Below are positions 38,858 through 47,600 of a DNA stretch of 64,000 nt, piece after piece; position 1 is the first letter of the stretch, and each line of letters starts with the position of its first letter. The notes below the pieces were generated by a model. The model was not told the DNA's origin. It searched no databases and worked only from the letters and a program-made list of their open reading frames with translations. The DNA is from Lunatimonas lonarensis (lineage in GTDB: Bacteria > Bacteroidota > Bacteroidia > Cytophagales > Cyclobacteriaceae). The stretch lies in the NCBI RefSeq assembly GCF_000390185.1, contig NZ_AQHR01000088.1, positions 124,001 to 188,000 of the forward strand, in the 5' to 3' direction. A program made the position numbers and the translations under genes.

Positions 38858-38886
38858 GGCTCACTGAAAAAAAATTTCAGTGAGCC
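38858..38886. promoter_or_regulatory. 12-bp perfect inverted repeat
   Basis: GGCTCACTGAAA and its exact complement around five A. It lies 78 bases before the ABC operon start. No T-run follows a GC-rich stem in either direction, so it may be an operator or RNA hairpin rather than a terminator. Confidence 0.5.
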
Positions 38887-39276
38887 GGATTTAACAAAAA
38901 AATCCTGCACGAATGGCCTTGAAAACAAGAAACCGCGGTACAGGCTATTCAGATTTAATCATCCAGCACAACATATTCCTTTCGAAAATGAACTTTTATG
39001 ACTAACTTTTCCTTTATTTATCGTCTCAACTACAGCAGGCGTTTAACTCACGTGAGGAAAGGACTTTACGATACCGCAAATAAGATTTTTTCGCCCGGCA
39101 AACCGGGCCTGAAAAAGGTATGCCTATTCCATACCCACCAAAAAGCCTTTGTAATATAACCCCCTGCTCTCACCTTTATTAGTACCTACGAAGCAGGGGA
39201 AAACTCCTACTTACACACATTTGCATCCGCCTAGCAATGGGCATTTCCATACATTATTTTAAACATTCCAAACATC
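38887..39276. other. 390-base intergenic region
   Basis: Between divergent genes. A GCCCGG-CAAA-CCGGGC hairpin is at 39093-39108 and a CTCACGTGAG palindrome at 39047-39056. No gene or RNA of known type is evident. Confidence 0.45.
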
Positions 39277-39672
39277 ATGATGATACCTATCTTAAAAAAA
39301 AGCGACTATGAAACGATCAAAGCGTTGATCGAAGGCATCCACCCTACCCAGCGAACCAAAGAAGTGGGGACGCTTCAGAGCGAATTGCGCAGAGCCAAAA
39401 TCGTGGAAGACGACAAAATCAGCCAAAACGTCATTCAATTAGGCTCGTACTTTGAAGTGCGGGAAATAACCTCTAAGCGGCAACTCTGCCTGACACTTAC
39501 CCTACCCGGCGAAGCTAACCTACAGGAGCAGCGTGTTTCCATTCTTTCGCCACTGGGTGTAGCCCTGATCGGGTTTCAGAAAGGCAAGGAGTTCGAATGG
39601 CAATTGCCCGCTGGAAAAAGAACATTTATTATCGAAAAGGTCTCTGCACCTACGTCCTTGACAACCACTTAG
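39277..39672 (+). CDS. GreA/GreB C-terminal domain factor (Rnk-like)
   Basis: A 131-residue protein with a GreA/GreB C-terminal FKBP-like domain (IQLGSYFEVREITSKRQLCL, VSILSPLGVALIGFQKGKEF). The N-terminal part (residues 1-50) is short and helical, without a full GreA coiled coil, as in Rnk-type proteins that bind RNA polymerase without transcript-cleavage activity. Same length range as Rnk. Single gene with its own terminator. Probably modulates RNA polymerase secondary-channel activity. Confidence 0.82.
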   Translation: MMIPILKKSDYETIKALIEGIHPTQRTKEVGTLQSELRRAKIVEDDKISQNVIQLGSYFEVREITSKRQLCLTLTLPGEANLQEQRVSILSPLGVALIGFQKGKEFEWQLPAGKRTFIIEKVSAPTSLTTT

Positions 39673-39711
39673 AAAATTCCCTTTCCCCAACCCTGGGTGA
39701 AAGGGAATTTT
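39673..39711 (+). terminator. Terminator between convergent genes
   Basis: Perfect 12-bp stem AAAATTCCCTTT with its complement and a CCC/GGG inner stem. It starts immediately after the GreA-type stop and has T-tracts on both sides, so it can serve both this gene and the convergent sulfatase gene ending at 39779. Confidence 0.88.
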
Positions 39712-39778
39712 CGTTTGAGGAGCAGCCCTCACAATGGGTATACCTGACAACTGCCCTTTTACCAGTGCTCCGCCCAAA

Positions 39779-41335
39779 TTACTTTTCCACCTCTGGATTC
39801 CGCAACGCAGCAAGCAAGGTTTTCATCTCTTCCATCTTTTCCGGTTGGGCAGCTGCAAGGTTCACTTTCTCGCCCGGGTCATCGGGCAAATAAAACAATT
39901 GGTCGACGGGAGAAAACCCGGTACTGATACCGGTACCCCAAGGTACCAGTTCAGGCCCTTGGTGGGCAGGAATGAATTTATAGCCGTCTCGACTGACATA
40001 ACTTAGTACACCCTGTATCGCCTCCTGAACCAGCCCTTCTCTTCCCGCCTTGTCCGATCCGACGAACGCCTCCCAGCTGTCTCTGGTATCCGCAGCTTGT
40101 TTCTTATCGTACGATGCCTCCAAAAAGCCCGCAAAAGACCCCATCAAATCCACCTGTGAAAACAAAGCCGAGCTGACAATGCCGGCAGGGATTCCTTTCG
40201 GCCATCTCACCACCATAGGGACCTTGGTACCTGCCTCAAATGCGCTGTATTTCCCTCCCCGTAAATTTGCCCAAGGCTTGTGGGCACCGATGCGTTCTTC
40301 CGCCATATCCTGGTAACCATCGTCTAGGACCGGGCCGTTGTCGCTGGTGAAGACAACGATGGTGTTTTCGGCAAGTCCCTTTTCATCCAAGAATCTCAGC
40401 ACTTCACCGACCGTCCAGTCCAATTGAAGCAAGGCATCTCCCCGGAAGCCATAGTCCGATTTTCCCTGAAACCTCTCATGCGGCATCCTGGGAACATGGA
40501 TGTCATGAGTAGCCAAAAAAAGAAAAAATGGCGAATCACCTGCATCCTCCATGAACTGAACGGACTTCTCCACAAAAATATCCGCAAAATCCTCGTCTCT
40601 CCAGAGGGCCGATTCCCCTCCAGCCATATAGCCGATTCGACTGATCCCATTGATGATGGTTTGGTTGTGGCCGTGAGACCACCTCATTTTTAATAGCTCG
40701 GGATGATCCAGCCCCGTGGGCCTGTCCCCCACTTTTTCACGGTAATTCACCTCTATCGGATCCTGTGAATCCAAATTCAGCACGTGCCTGTTTTCCACGT
40801 ATACGGTAGGCACCCGGTCACCGGTGGATGGGATGATAAATGCATAGTCAAACCCGATATCCAAAGGTCCATGACTGATCTCGCCATTCCATTCCGGACC
40901 GGCGTCACCGCCCAGCCCCAAGTGCCACTTTCCAACCACCGCTGTGCGGTATCCAGCCCTTTTCATAATTGCCGGCCAGGTTTCCCTGCCCTTACGAATG
41001 AGCGCAGAGGCATCCCCGGGAGCTACGCCTCTTCCCTGTGCCCTCCATGCGTACTCGCCAGTGAGCATGGAATACCGGGAGGGAGTACAAGTGGCAGCGG
41101 TGGCATAGGCATTTTCCAGCAATAATCCTTCCTTTGCCAACCGATCGATATGCGGTGTAGGAATCAAACCACCATAGGAGCCAATATCTCCGTACCCAAC
41201 ATCATCTGTGTAGATCACTACCACGTTGGGTCTTGCCCGTAAGTCGTCTTCCTTCTGCCCTTCACAGGCGAACAATACGGCAAACAGTATTCCAATACAC
41301 CGCCTAGATCTAATCCATTCGAAAATTCGTTGCAT
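39779..41335 (-). CDS. Type I sulfatase lipoprotein
   Basis: A 518-residue sulfatase with a lipobox (VLFAC, Cys24). Cys83 in CTPSR is the residue converted to formylglycine by anaerobic or aerobic maturation enzymes elsewhere. Metal residues are in the IYTDDVGYGD start, and the HDIHVPRMP and FTSDNGPVLDDG segments follow. Likely substrates are sulfated carbohydrates from algae or animals, consistent with a marine-type heterotroph. The lipobox suggests attachment to a membrane. It lies 170 bases downstream of the dihaem cytochrome gene on the same strand. Confidence 0.94.
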   Translation of the reverse strand: MQRIFEWIRSRRCIGILFAVLFACEGQKEDDLRARPNVVVIYTDDVGYGDIGSYGGLIPTPHIDRLAKEGLLLENAYATAATCTPSRYSMLTGEYAWRAQGRGVAPGDASALIRKGRETWPAIMKRAGYRTAVVGKWHLGLGGDAGPEWNGEISHGPLDIGFDYAFIIPSTGDRVPTVYVENRHVLNLDSQDPIEVNYREKVGDRPTGLDHPELLKMRWSHGHNQTIINGISRIGYMAGGESALWRDEDFADIFVEKSVQFMEDAGDSPFFLFLATHDIHVPRMPHERFQGKSDYGFRGDALLQLDWTVGEVLRFLDEKGLAENTIVVFTSDNGPVLDDGYQDMAEERIGAHKPWANLRGGKYSAFEAGTKVPMVVRWPKGIPAGIVSSALFSQVDLMGSFAGFLEASYDKKQAADTRDSWEAFVGSDKAGREGLVQEAIQGVLSYVSRDGYKFIPAHQGPELVPWGTGISTGFSPVDQLFYLPDDPGEKVNLAAAQPEKMEEMKTLLAALRNPEVEK

Positions 41336-41505
41336 GTAGCTATCTCTTTTACGTTGGGTTTGACATCAGCCTATTATCAAGGGATTTGATTTTCGGGACG
41401 AAAAACTCCCTACCTCATGGCCCTAGCTGTTCCCTGATGTAAAAAAACAAGTCGAAAGATAGAGACCGAAATCCGCTAACGCCAGATTTCCACTCAATTT
41501 TCCGG

Positions 41506-42633
41506 TTATTTTCCCTCCATATCATCAATCCAAGCCTTGATCAATGCCAAGCCTTCTGCGTGCACACTTACCCTGCCAATCTCCGGCATGGCGGCTCCCA
41601 CCTGATTGGTGCCCATTCGATAGGTCAATATGGATTCGGCGGAGTTTCCGGGCAGGATATCATACGTAAACGAACCCGCACCAAAACCAGCTGCTACCGG
41701 TGTTTTGAAAATCCCCAGCTTCATGGGGTCTGTTTCCTCATAGGTCAAAAAAAGCCCTGACGTGCTGGCCGGCCCCTCCGCCCGGTGGCAATGGGCGCAG
41801 TTAATGTCCAAATAAGCTCTCGCCCTGGCATCCAGTGCCTCCTTTTCATCCTCATAGGCGGCCATTTTGGGAAATGCCTCCAGATTATCTAATGGAGGGA
41901 TAAATCCGTGTCCTTCCCACATGCGGAGCTGATTTTCGGCCTCTTGCCCACCCCTACTAAAATTGAGGTACTTGGCCTTCACGCCGATGGGCTGCATTTC
42001 TTCGCCCACGTTGTGGCAGCTCTTGCATTGGGCTTTGTTGGGCACGATGTAGTTGATCACCTGATCTTCTCCCGTCAGGTCCGTCCACTTAACGGGAATT
42101 TCAGCCCCTACCACCTTAAACACCGCATCGGTCTGATCGGCATTCCACACATACGGGAAGGCTTCCCATTTACCCGCCCGCTTCACAAGCAGCCGGGTTT
42201 CCAACACACGTATCTGCTCGTCCTCCTTTCGGAAGTCCGCCGGATAGTAGAAGTTTTTTACGATGATCGTCCGATCTGGAAATGCTATGGTTCCCTCCGC
42301 ATCGTCCAACACCCTTGCCTCCGCTCCGGAGGGCATCCATACAAAACGGGACTTGTGCGCATAGTCTGTAAACAATGCCGAAACCGGCTCGTAGGAAATC
42401 ACCCTTTCGGCCGTTTGAAACTCCCTAAGCTTTCCTTCGAACAACCCGTAATCTGAAAGTTTTGGAAAGGGAATCGCCGTGAAATCCAGCTCTTCCGTAT
42501 CCAGCATAGGGGCCTCCCAGTCGCCATAGGGTATCCGTATGACATCGTCTACTTCCACGGTTGTCTGTTCCTTGACACAGGAAGCCAGAAGAACCACCAA
42601 AACGAACCCATAAATGAAACGCAATAGCCGCAT
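41506..42633 (-). CDS. Dihaem cytochrome lipoprotein, TIGR03806/SO2930-type
   Basis: A 375-residue lipoprotein (lipobox LLASC, Cys19). Two haem c motifs are seen: CKSCH near residue 203 and CAHCH near 281. The closing segment (GNSAESILTYRMGTNQVGAAMPEIGR) resembles other exported two-haem proteins of the TIGR03806 group. That group is known to occur beside TIGR03805 beta-helix proteins, and exactly such a protein is encoded 3 bases upstream. The family's reaction is unknown. Confidence 0.87.
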   Translation of the reverse strand: MRLLRFIYGFVLVVLLASCVKEQTTVEVDDVIRIPYGDWEAPMLDTEELDFTAIPFPKLSDYGLFEGKLREFQTAERVISYEPVSALFTDYAHKSRFVWMPSGAEARVLDDAEGTIAFPDRTIIVKNFYYPADFRKEDEQIRVLETRLLVKRAGKWEAFPYVWNADQTDAVFKVVGAEIPVKWTDLTGEDQVINYIVPNKAQCKSCHNVGEEMQPIGVKAKYLNFSRGGQEAENQLRMWEGHGFIPPLDNLEAFPKMAAYEDEKEALDARARAYLDINCAHCHRAEGPASTSGLFLTYEETDPMKLGIFKTPVAAGFGAGSFTYDILPGNSAESILTYRMGTNQVGAAMPEIGRVSVHAEGLALIKAWIDDMEGK

Positions 42634-42636
42634 ACC

Positions 42637-43938
42637 TTATCGATTTGAAAGGGCTTTTACATCGGTTTGAACGCTGAGCGAACAGGAAAAATCGGCATAT
42701 TCCTTTGATGCAGTGATGTCATCCGCTCCGCGGGAAAGATCGAAATGACTAAACCTCAAATTCGGCTGCCCCTCCTCCTGAATACAGATTCGCATGGGAT
42801 TAGACCGCCAATCCGCAGCAAGTTCCTTGTCCCAAAAACCATCGTAAATGATGTCTTGGGTTTTTCCTTTTCCGTGGGCATTGTATACGCTGATAAGCTG
42901 CCCAAATTCCTTGGTTAGGTCGGGGAATTTCCAGGTCCGTTTGTAGTCATTTCCATGGATATAGATCTCCGAGGTATATGGCGACCAATTGGCAGCCTCG
43001 GTAGGAAACCCGGTGATATGGTAGTTGGCAATGGAAATACCTACGGTTTTATTTCGGTGAATCCGGTTGCCGAACACCTCGACCTCCTTAGCCGCCAACA
43101 AAATAACACCGGAGCCCGGAGGAATCATGGTGACGGTGTTCCCGTTGGGATTATCACCCAACGGTACCGCAAAATTGACATGGTTGTTTGATACGATATC
43201 GTTGTCGTAGATCTTGGTGCCGCGGCCCTCTGCTTTGGGCAATCCGGGCAGGTTGAAGACCAGTATTCCCCCGGAATTATCTCGGGCTGTATTTCCAAAG
43301 ACCTCTGCATTGTCGGAGTTTTCGATTTCAATGCCGGCCACATTGCCAAAGGCAAGGGAGTTTTTCACGACGATATTCTCTGACTGACCTACGTAAATAC
43401 CCGCGTCCTTGGAATGGGAAGCGATACACTCATCGATGACCACATTTTTGCATTGTACCGGATAGATGGCATAGGTGCCGTTTTTAGATTTATCCCCATT
43501 CGTCCAGGTCACATTGATCCTCCGAAAGGTTATGCCATCGCAGTGCTGGGATTTCACGCCGTCACCCGGCGCATCTTCAATACTCAGGTCCTGTATGGTC
43601 ACGTTATCGCCTACCAGCTTTACCCCCTCACCTCCGGTACGGAGATTCCGAAAAGAAAGTACAGTCTCGGCCATGCCCGCACCCACGATGCGCACATTTT
43701 TCCTTCCCTCTAGGATAAGCTGTGTCTTCAATTCATAAAAACCTGCGGGTATCTCGATCAACGCGTCGTCCTCTGCCAGTATAAAGGCCTCAATGACTTT
43801 CTCCACCTCCTGTTCCGTCGCCCTTCGAAGCTTGCTGGAATCAAAGGTCATCTCGGTATTGGTGGAATTACAGGCGGAAAAACAAAGGGAAAGGACAAAT
43901 AGAATGATGGGCAAACGGGCAATGGGAGCAACTTTCAT
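42637..43938 (-). CDS. Parallel beta-helix lipoprotein, TIGR03805-type
   Basis: A 433-residue lipoprotein (lipobox LCFSAC, Cys near 23) of parallel beta-helix repeats (GDNVTIQDLSIEDAPGDGV, DGITFRRINVTW, SENIVVKNSLAFGN, NSDNAEVFGNTARDN, EVEVFGNRIHRNKTVGI). The fold is typical of polysaccharide lyases or epimerases, but no lyase catalytic set is recognised. The two-gene pair with the dihaem cytochrome is a recurring arrangement, suggesting a shared surface complex. The FNR-like site at 43993 lies about 60 bases upstream of the ATG. Confidence 0.87.
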   Translation of the reverse strand: MKVAPIARLPIILFVLSLCFSACNSTNTEMTFDSSKLRRATEQEVEKVIEAFILAEDDALIEIPAGFYELKTQLILEGRKNVRIVGAGMAETVLSFRNLRTGGEGVKLVGDNVTIQDLSIEDAPGDGVKSQHCDGITFRRINVTWTNGDKSKNGTYAIYPVQCKNVVIDECIASHSKDAGIYVGQSENIVVKNSLAFGNVAGIEIENSDNAEVFGNTARDNSGGILVFNLPGLPKAEGRGTKIYDNDIVSNNHVNFAVPLGDNPNGNTVTMIPPGSGVILLAAKEVEVFGNRIHRNKTVGISIANYHITGFPTEAANWSPYTSEIYIHGNDYKRTWKFPDLTKEFGQLISVYNAHGKGKTQDIIYDGFWDKELAADWRSNPMRICIQEEGQPNLRFSHFDLSRGADDITASKEYADFSCSLSVQTDVKALSNR

Positions 43939-43992
43939 ACGTGGCTAGGGTTTTTTGACCCTCAAAACTACTGAAAAAAGAAACGGGCACCA

Positions 43993-44008
43993 TTTGACAA
44001 ATGTCAAA
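43993..44008. promoter_or_regulatory. FNR/CRP-like operator TTGAC-N4-GTCAA
   Basis: Perfect palindrome TTTGACA-AA-TGTCAAA. As TTGAC-N4-GTCAA it has the spacing of FNR-type sites (TTGAT-N4-ATCAA). It lies between the Crp/Fnr gene and the start of the beta-helix gene, centred about 62 bases before that ATG, compatible with an activator site near -41. Confidence 0.55.
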
Positions 44009-44011
44009 AAA

Positions 44012-44554
44012 TCACCTGGATCCCCGGATCCGGCTCAAGGTTTCCAAACTGATCCCCAAGTAGGAAGCGATGTGTCCAATGGATGCAGATTGGATGATTT
44101 CAGGGCCTGTCCGGATCAATTCCTCGTACCGCTCCCGGGCTGATTTGAATTTGGAAAAAATGAAGGCTTCCTCCACGCGCACATAATATTCCTCCAAGGC
44201 CCGCCGGTACACCTCCGCCCAAAAGAGATCCTGCTGTACCAGTCCCATGAGAGCCTCCCGGCACACACACCACACCTGGGCATCAGCAATGATCTCCAAG
44301 CCTTCGTAACTGGGCTCCCCGGTAATAAAACTAGCCATGGAAGTGACGAATTCCCCCGGTCGGGTAAAGCTCACGGTGACGTCCTTCCCTTCTCGCAGGT
44401 AGAAGCTCCTCGCTATCCCTGTGTCAAAGAAAAACAACCGGTCGCAGCGTACCCCAGGCTCCAATAACCGGCTTCCCTTAGGCCGGAATGCGCATTCTCC
44501 CAGTCCCATAAACCGGTCAAACTCCCTATCCGGGATTGATCCCATTTGTTGCAA
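44012..44554 (-). CDS. Crp/Fnr-family transcription regulator
   Basis: About 180 residues from a TTG at 44554; the true start may be a few codons upstream, since the frame stays open (EKLKTILQQ) or at the ATG three codons in. The cyclic-nucleotide-binding-like beta-roll (CDRLFFFDTGIARSFYL, VSFTRPGEFVTSMASF) lacks a cysteine cluster for an FNR iron-sulfur cluster and lacks the clear cAMP-binding residues. A helix-turn-helix (ASIGHIASYLGISLETLSRI) ends the protein. Oriented to transcribe into the beta-helix/cytochrome pair, so it may control it. Confidence 0.85.
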   Translation of the reverse strand: MQQMGSIPDREFDRFMGLGECAFRPKGSRLLEPGVRCDRLFFFDTGIARSFYLREGKDVTVSFTRPGEFVTSMASFITGEPSYEGLEIIADAQVWCVCREALMGLVQQDLFWAEVYRRALEEYYVRVEEAFIFSKFKSARERYEELIRTGPEIIQSASIGHIASYLGISLETLSRIRGSR

Positions 44555-44600
44555 TATGGTTTTCAGTTTTTCGATGGTAGTTGTTTTTTGTTTACGTCAA

Positions 44601-47600
44601 TTAGTTGACCAATAACGATGGAACTTTGCCATTGCCCTCAACGAGATTGATTTCTTCCTCCGTCAACCCGTAAAGCTGGTAAACCAGTTGATCTATTTCG
44701 GATTCAATTGGGGAGGTGTTTTCTACCGGGGATATTCTCTTTGTTTCAATGATATTCGAAACAAGCTGTTCTATTTTCTCCCGAACCTCGGAGGGTGGAT
44801 CAATTACCGGTATCTGGGCCAAATATTGCCGGATATATCTCAAATACCCTCCTCGGATGGTAGATGTTAGATTGGCATAGAAAAAGTGGACCAACGAAGA
44901 ATTGAGAAGAGCCAATAAAAACGAATCCGCTTTCGGAATTATATAGGCTGTATTGACGCAGTACATGCCATTTCGGTCCAACAACGCCTCTGCTTTGATA
45001 GAAATATCCGGAAGCATGATCTTGTCTTTCTCAAACTCGCCATAGTAGTCACAAGCCCTTAACTCCCACCAAAAATCCCCCTTGTCAGTGCGCCTTCTTG
45101 CTGCCTTCTCAAATGGCTTTAGGTGGTTTGCGATGGCTGGGTAATTTCTCCGGAGCCACTCCCAAGCCGGGTCATACTCCATATACCCATATCTTGGTGG
45201 CTCGTTTACTTCGCTTATCTTATTCGGATCACCGTCGGGCAAATTTCTTTTGATGGTAAATCCTTTAGGAAAAAGAATGAGATACCTTTCCGGTTCGGGC
45301 GACTGATACCGCTTGATATCCCTTCCCGCCAAAAACGGCTTGATTACCTCAGCATTTTTGGGATCTTCGGCAATTAGCCGTTCCCTAGTCGCCTGATCGA
45401 TGACAAAGGCTTCGTTGTATCCCGTCTTTATTCCGTAGAGGATTTTTCCATCTACATACTCGGAGAGTGGTACCCCTTTGGACTTTAACTTGAGAAGCAA
45501 TTCCTGAGACTTCCTGTCAGTCAAAGTCCAGCCATCTTCGGCAAGTGCCTCCACCAGCACCTCAATCCGATTTTCATGCAGATAGCTACCCATTCCCCTT
45601 GGAAAATCCAGTGTGTTGAGGTTTACCGCCGTGAACTTTTTGGATGGCATTCTTTTTCCCAGCCCCATGATCAATGGATAGGTAGTGGCTTCTTCGAAAA
45701 CAGGTAAATCTCCAAAGTCCAATAATTCCTGAATCTCAAAGGTCTTGACGTAGCTTCGGAGCGCTTTTCCATAAGAAGCCCGCAGCCATTTATTGGGAAT
45801 GATAAAAATGAAATTGCCTGACCTTTTCAGCAGGTTCATACCGAGCTCTACGAAGTAGACGTAGAGATCAGCTGTGCCTAGAAAGGTTTTGAAGGCAGTT
45901 TGCAAATAGGGCTTGAGAGTAGAAAATTCCTCCTGCCTGATATAGGGCGGATTACCAATCACCACATCAAACCCCACAAAATCCCCCTCGTCGTTGAGCA
46001 CCTCGGGAAATTCAAAGCGCCATTCGAAAGCATTTTCGTAGATCTTATTGGCCTTTATTTCCTCTATTTCCGTTTCCAGTTTGTGGAGGGTCTCTTCCAG
46101 CTTGGCCACCCTGCCGCTGCGCTCCTTTTTCTCCTTTGTGCTCTCTTCAAATAGACCTTGCTGCATGGTCAGGTTGTACAGCTCGCCGGCCAGCTGGGCT
46201 TTACGCTTGATTTTGGGGTCGTTTTTGGCGATCTCGCCGCGGAAATCCGATTTGATGTCGGCTATCAACCGCTCCATTTCCCGTTTTTGTTCCTTGCTTT
46301 GGGCATTCCGGTAGGTGTCTACGGCGATACGGTAGGCATCGATGCTCCACTTGCTCTTCTTCAGCGCCTGCTTCAGGTCGGCATCGAGGGCAAAGCGGCT
46401 GACCAGGGAATTGCCGCATTTGATGTTGATGTCGATATTGGGTAGGGTTTCGAGCTCGGTAGGGCTTTTATAGTAGGCATTTTTCAGTAGCTCTATCCAC
46501 AACCGTAGCCTACAGATCTTCACCGAGTTGGGATTGATATCGACGCCAAATAGGCAGCTTTCGATCAGGGTCTGCTTTTCATAAAAAAGGGTTTCTTGTA
46601 CGCGTTGGCTCTCTTTGTTTTTGGGGTTATACTGGAAAATGGCGCCCTCTTCGTCGCTGACCACCAGTTCATCGTTGGCTACTTCTACCCTGTAGTGGCT
46701 CATTGGCTCCCAGTTGGCATCTACCAATATCCGCAGCTCACTTTTGAGGGCTATCAATTCATTCAGTACCGACACCAAAAAATGGCCGGATCCCACGGCC
46801 GGGTCTACGATCCGCAGGCTGTTGATGATCCGGTTGGCTACTTTTCTCAATTCCTTTCTGTCCCCGCCTTTTATTTCCTCCTGGATATCCTCCTTCAGCT
46901 CTTCAAAGGATTTGCAGCTCCATCCCTTGGCTTCATTGAATTTTTGCACCACCGCTCTTCGGATGGTTTCACGGGACATGTGCATGGTGATAAATCCGGG
47001 CGTAAAGATAGATCCGTCTTTGTAGCCGTTGATCTTTTCAAAGATCAGCCCCAGCACGGATGCGTTGATCAGGGTTTTGTTTTCTTCCTGGATCTCCTCC
47101 GAGCCTTCGCTGCTAAAATCATACGCATTCAGGAACGCAAAGAGGTACTCCAGGGTAGGCAGCTTACTTGATCGCTTCCTTCCCTGCCCATCTTTCAGCA
47201 CCGTAGATGGAATAATGGGAATGGTCTTGTCGTCTTTTAGATTGCTGATAAACAGGGTAGCATGTTCGATTTCTGTGGGCTCAAAAAGGGATGAGTTGAG
47301 ATAGGGAACCCGCTCGAACGTTTTTTTGACATCGGTGTTCCGCTCGTCATACTTCTTTGCCAAAACATCAAAGAATAGACTATTCAGGTCGTCGTAGTTT
47401 TTGACCTTATCCAAGCTGAGAAAGGAATAAGTGGTATCCCCCCGATGGTAGGTGATCAACTGTGCCTCCAAGAGCTTCAGAAACAGGATTCGGTTGATCC
47501 ACGTGATGGAAAGCTCCAGGGCTACCTGGAAGAGTTGCTCCTGATAGGTGAGTCCAAACCGGGAGGGCCGCTCGAGGAACCGGATCTTATCCAAGCTGTC

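Noticed and set aside
38858-38886. Terminator of the ABC operon
   Set aside because: It lies before, not after, the operon and lacks a T-run; listed as a possible regulatory hairpin instead.
43414-43713. 99-codon plus frame opposite the beta-helix gene
   Set aside because: Antisense shadow of a clear repeat protein.
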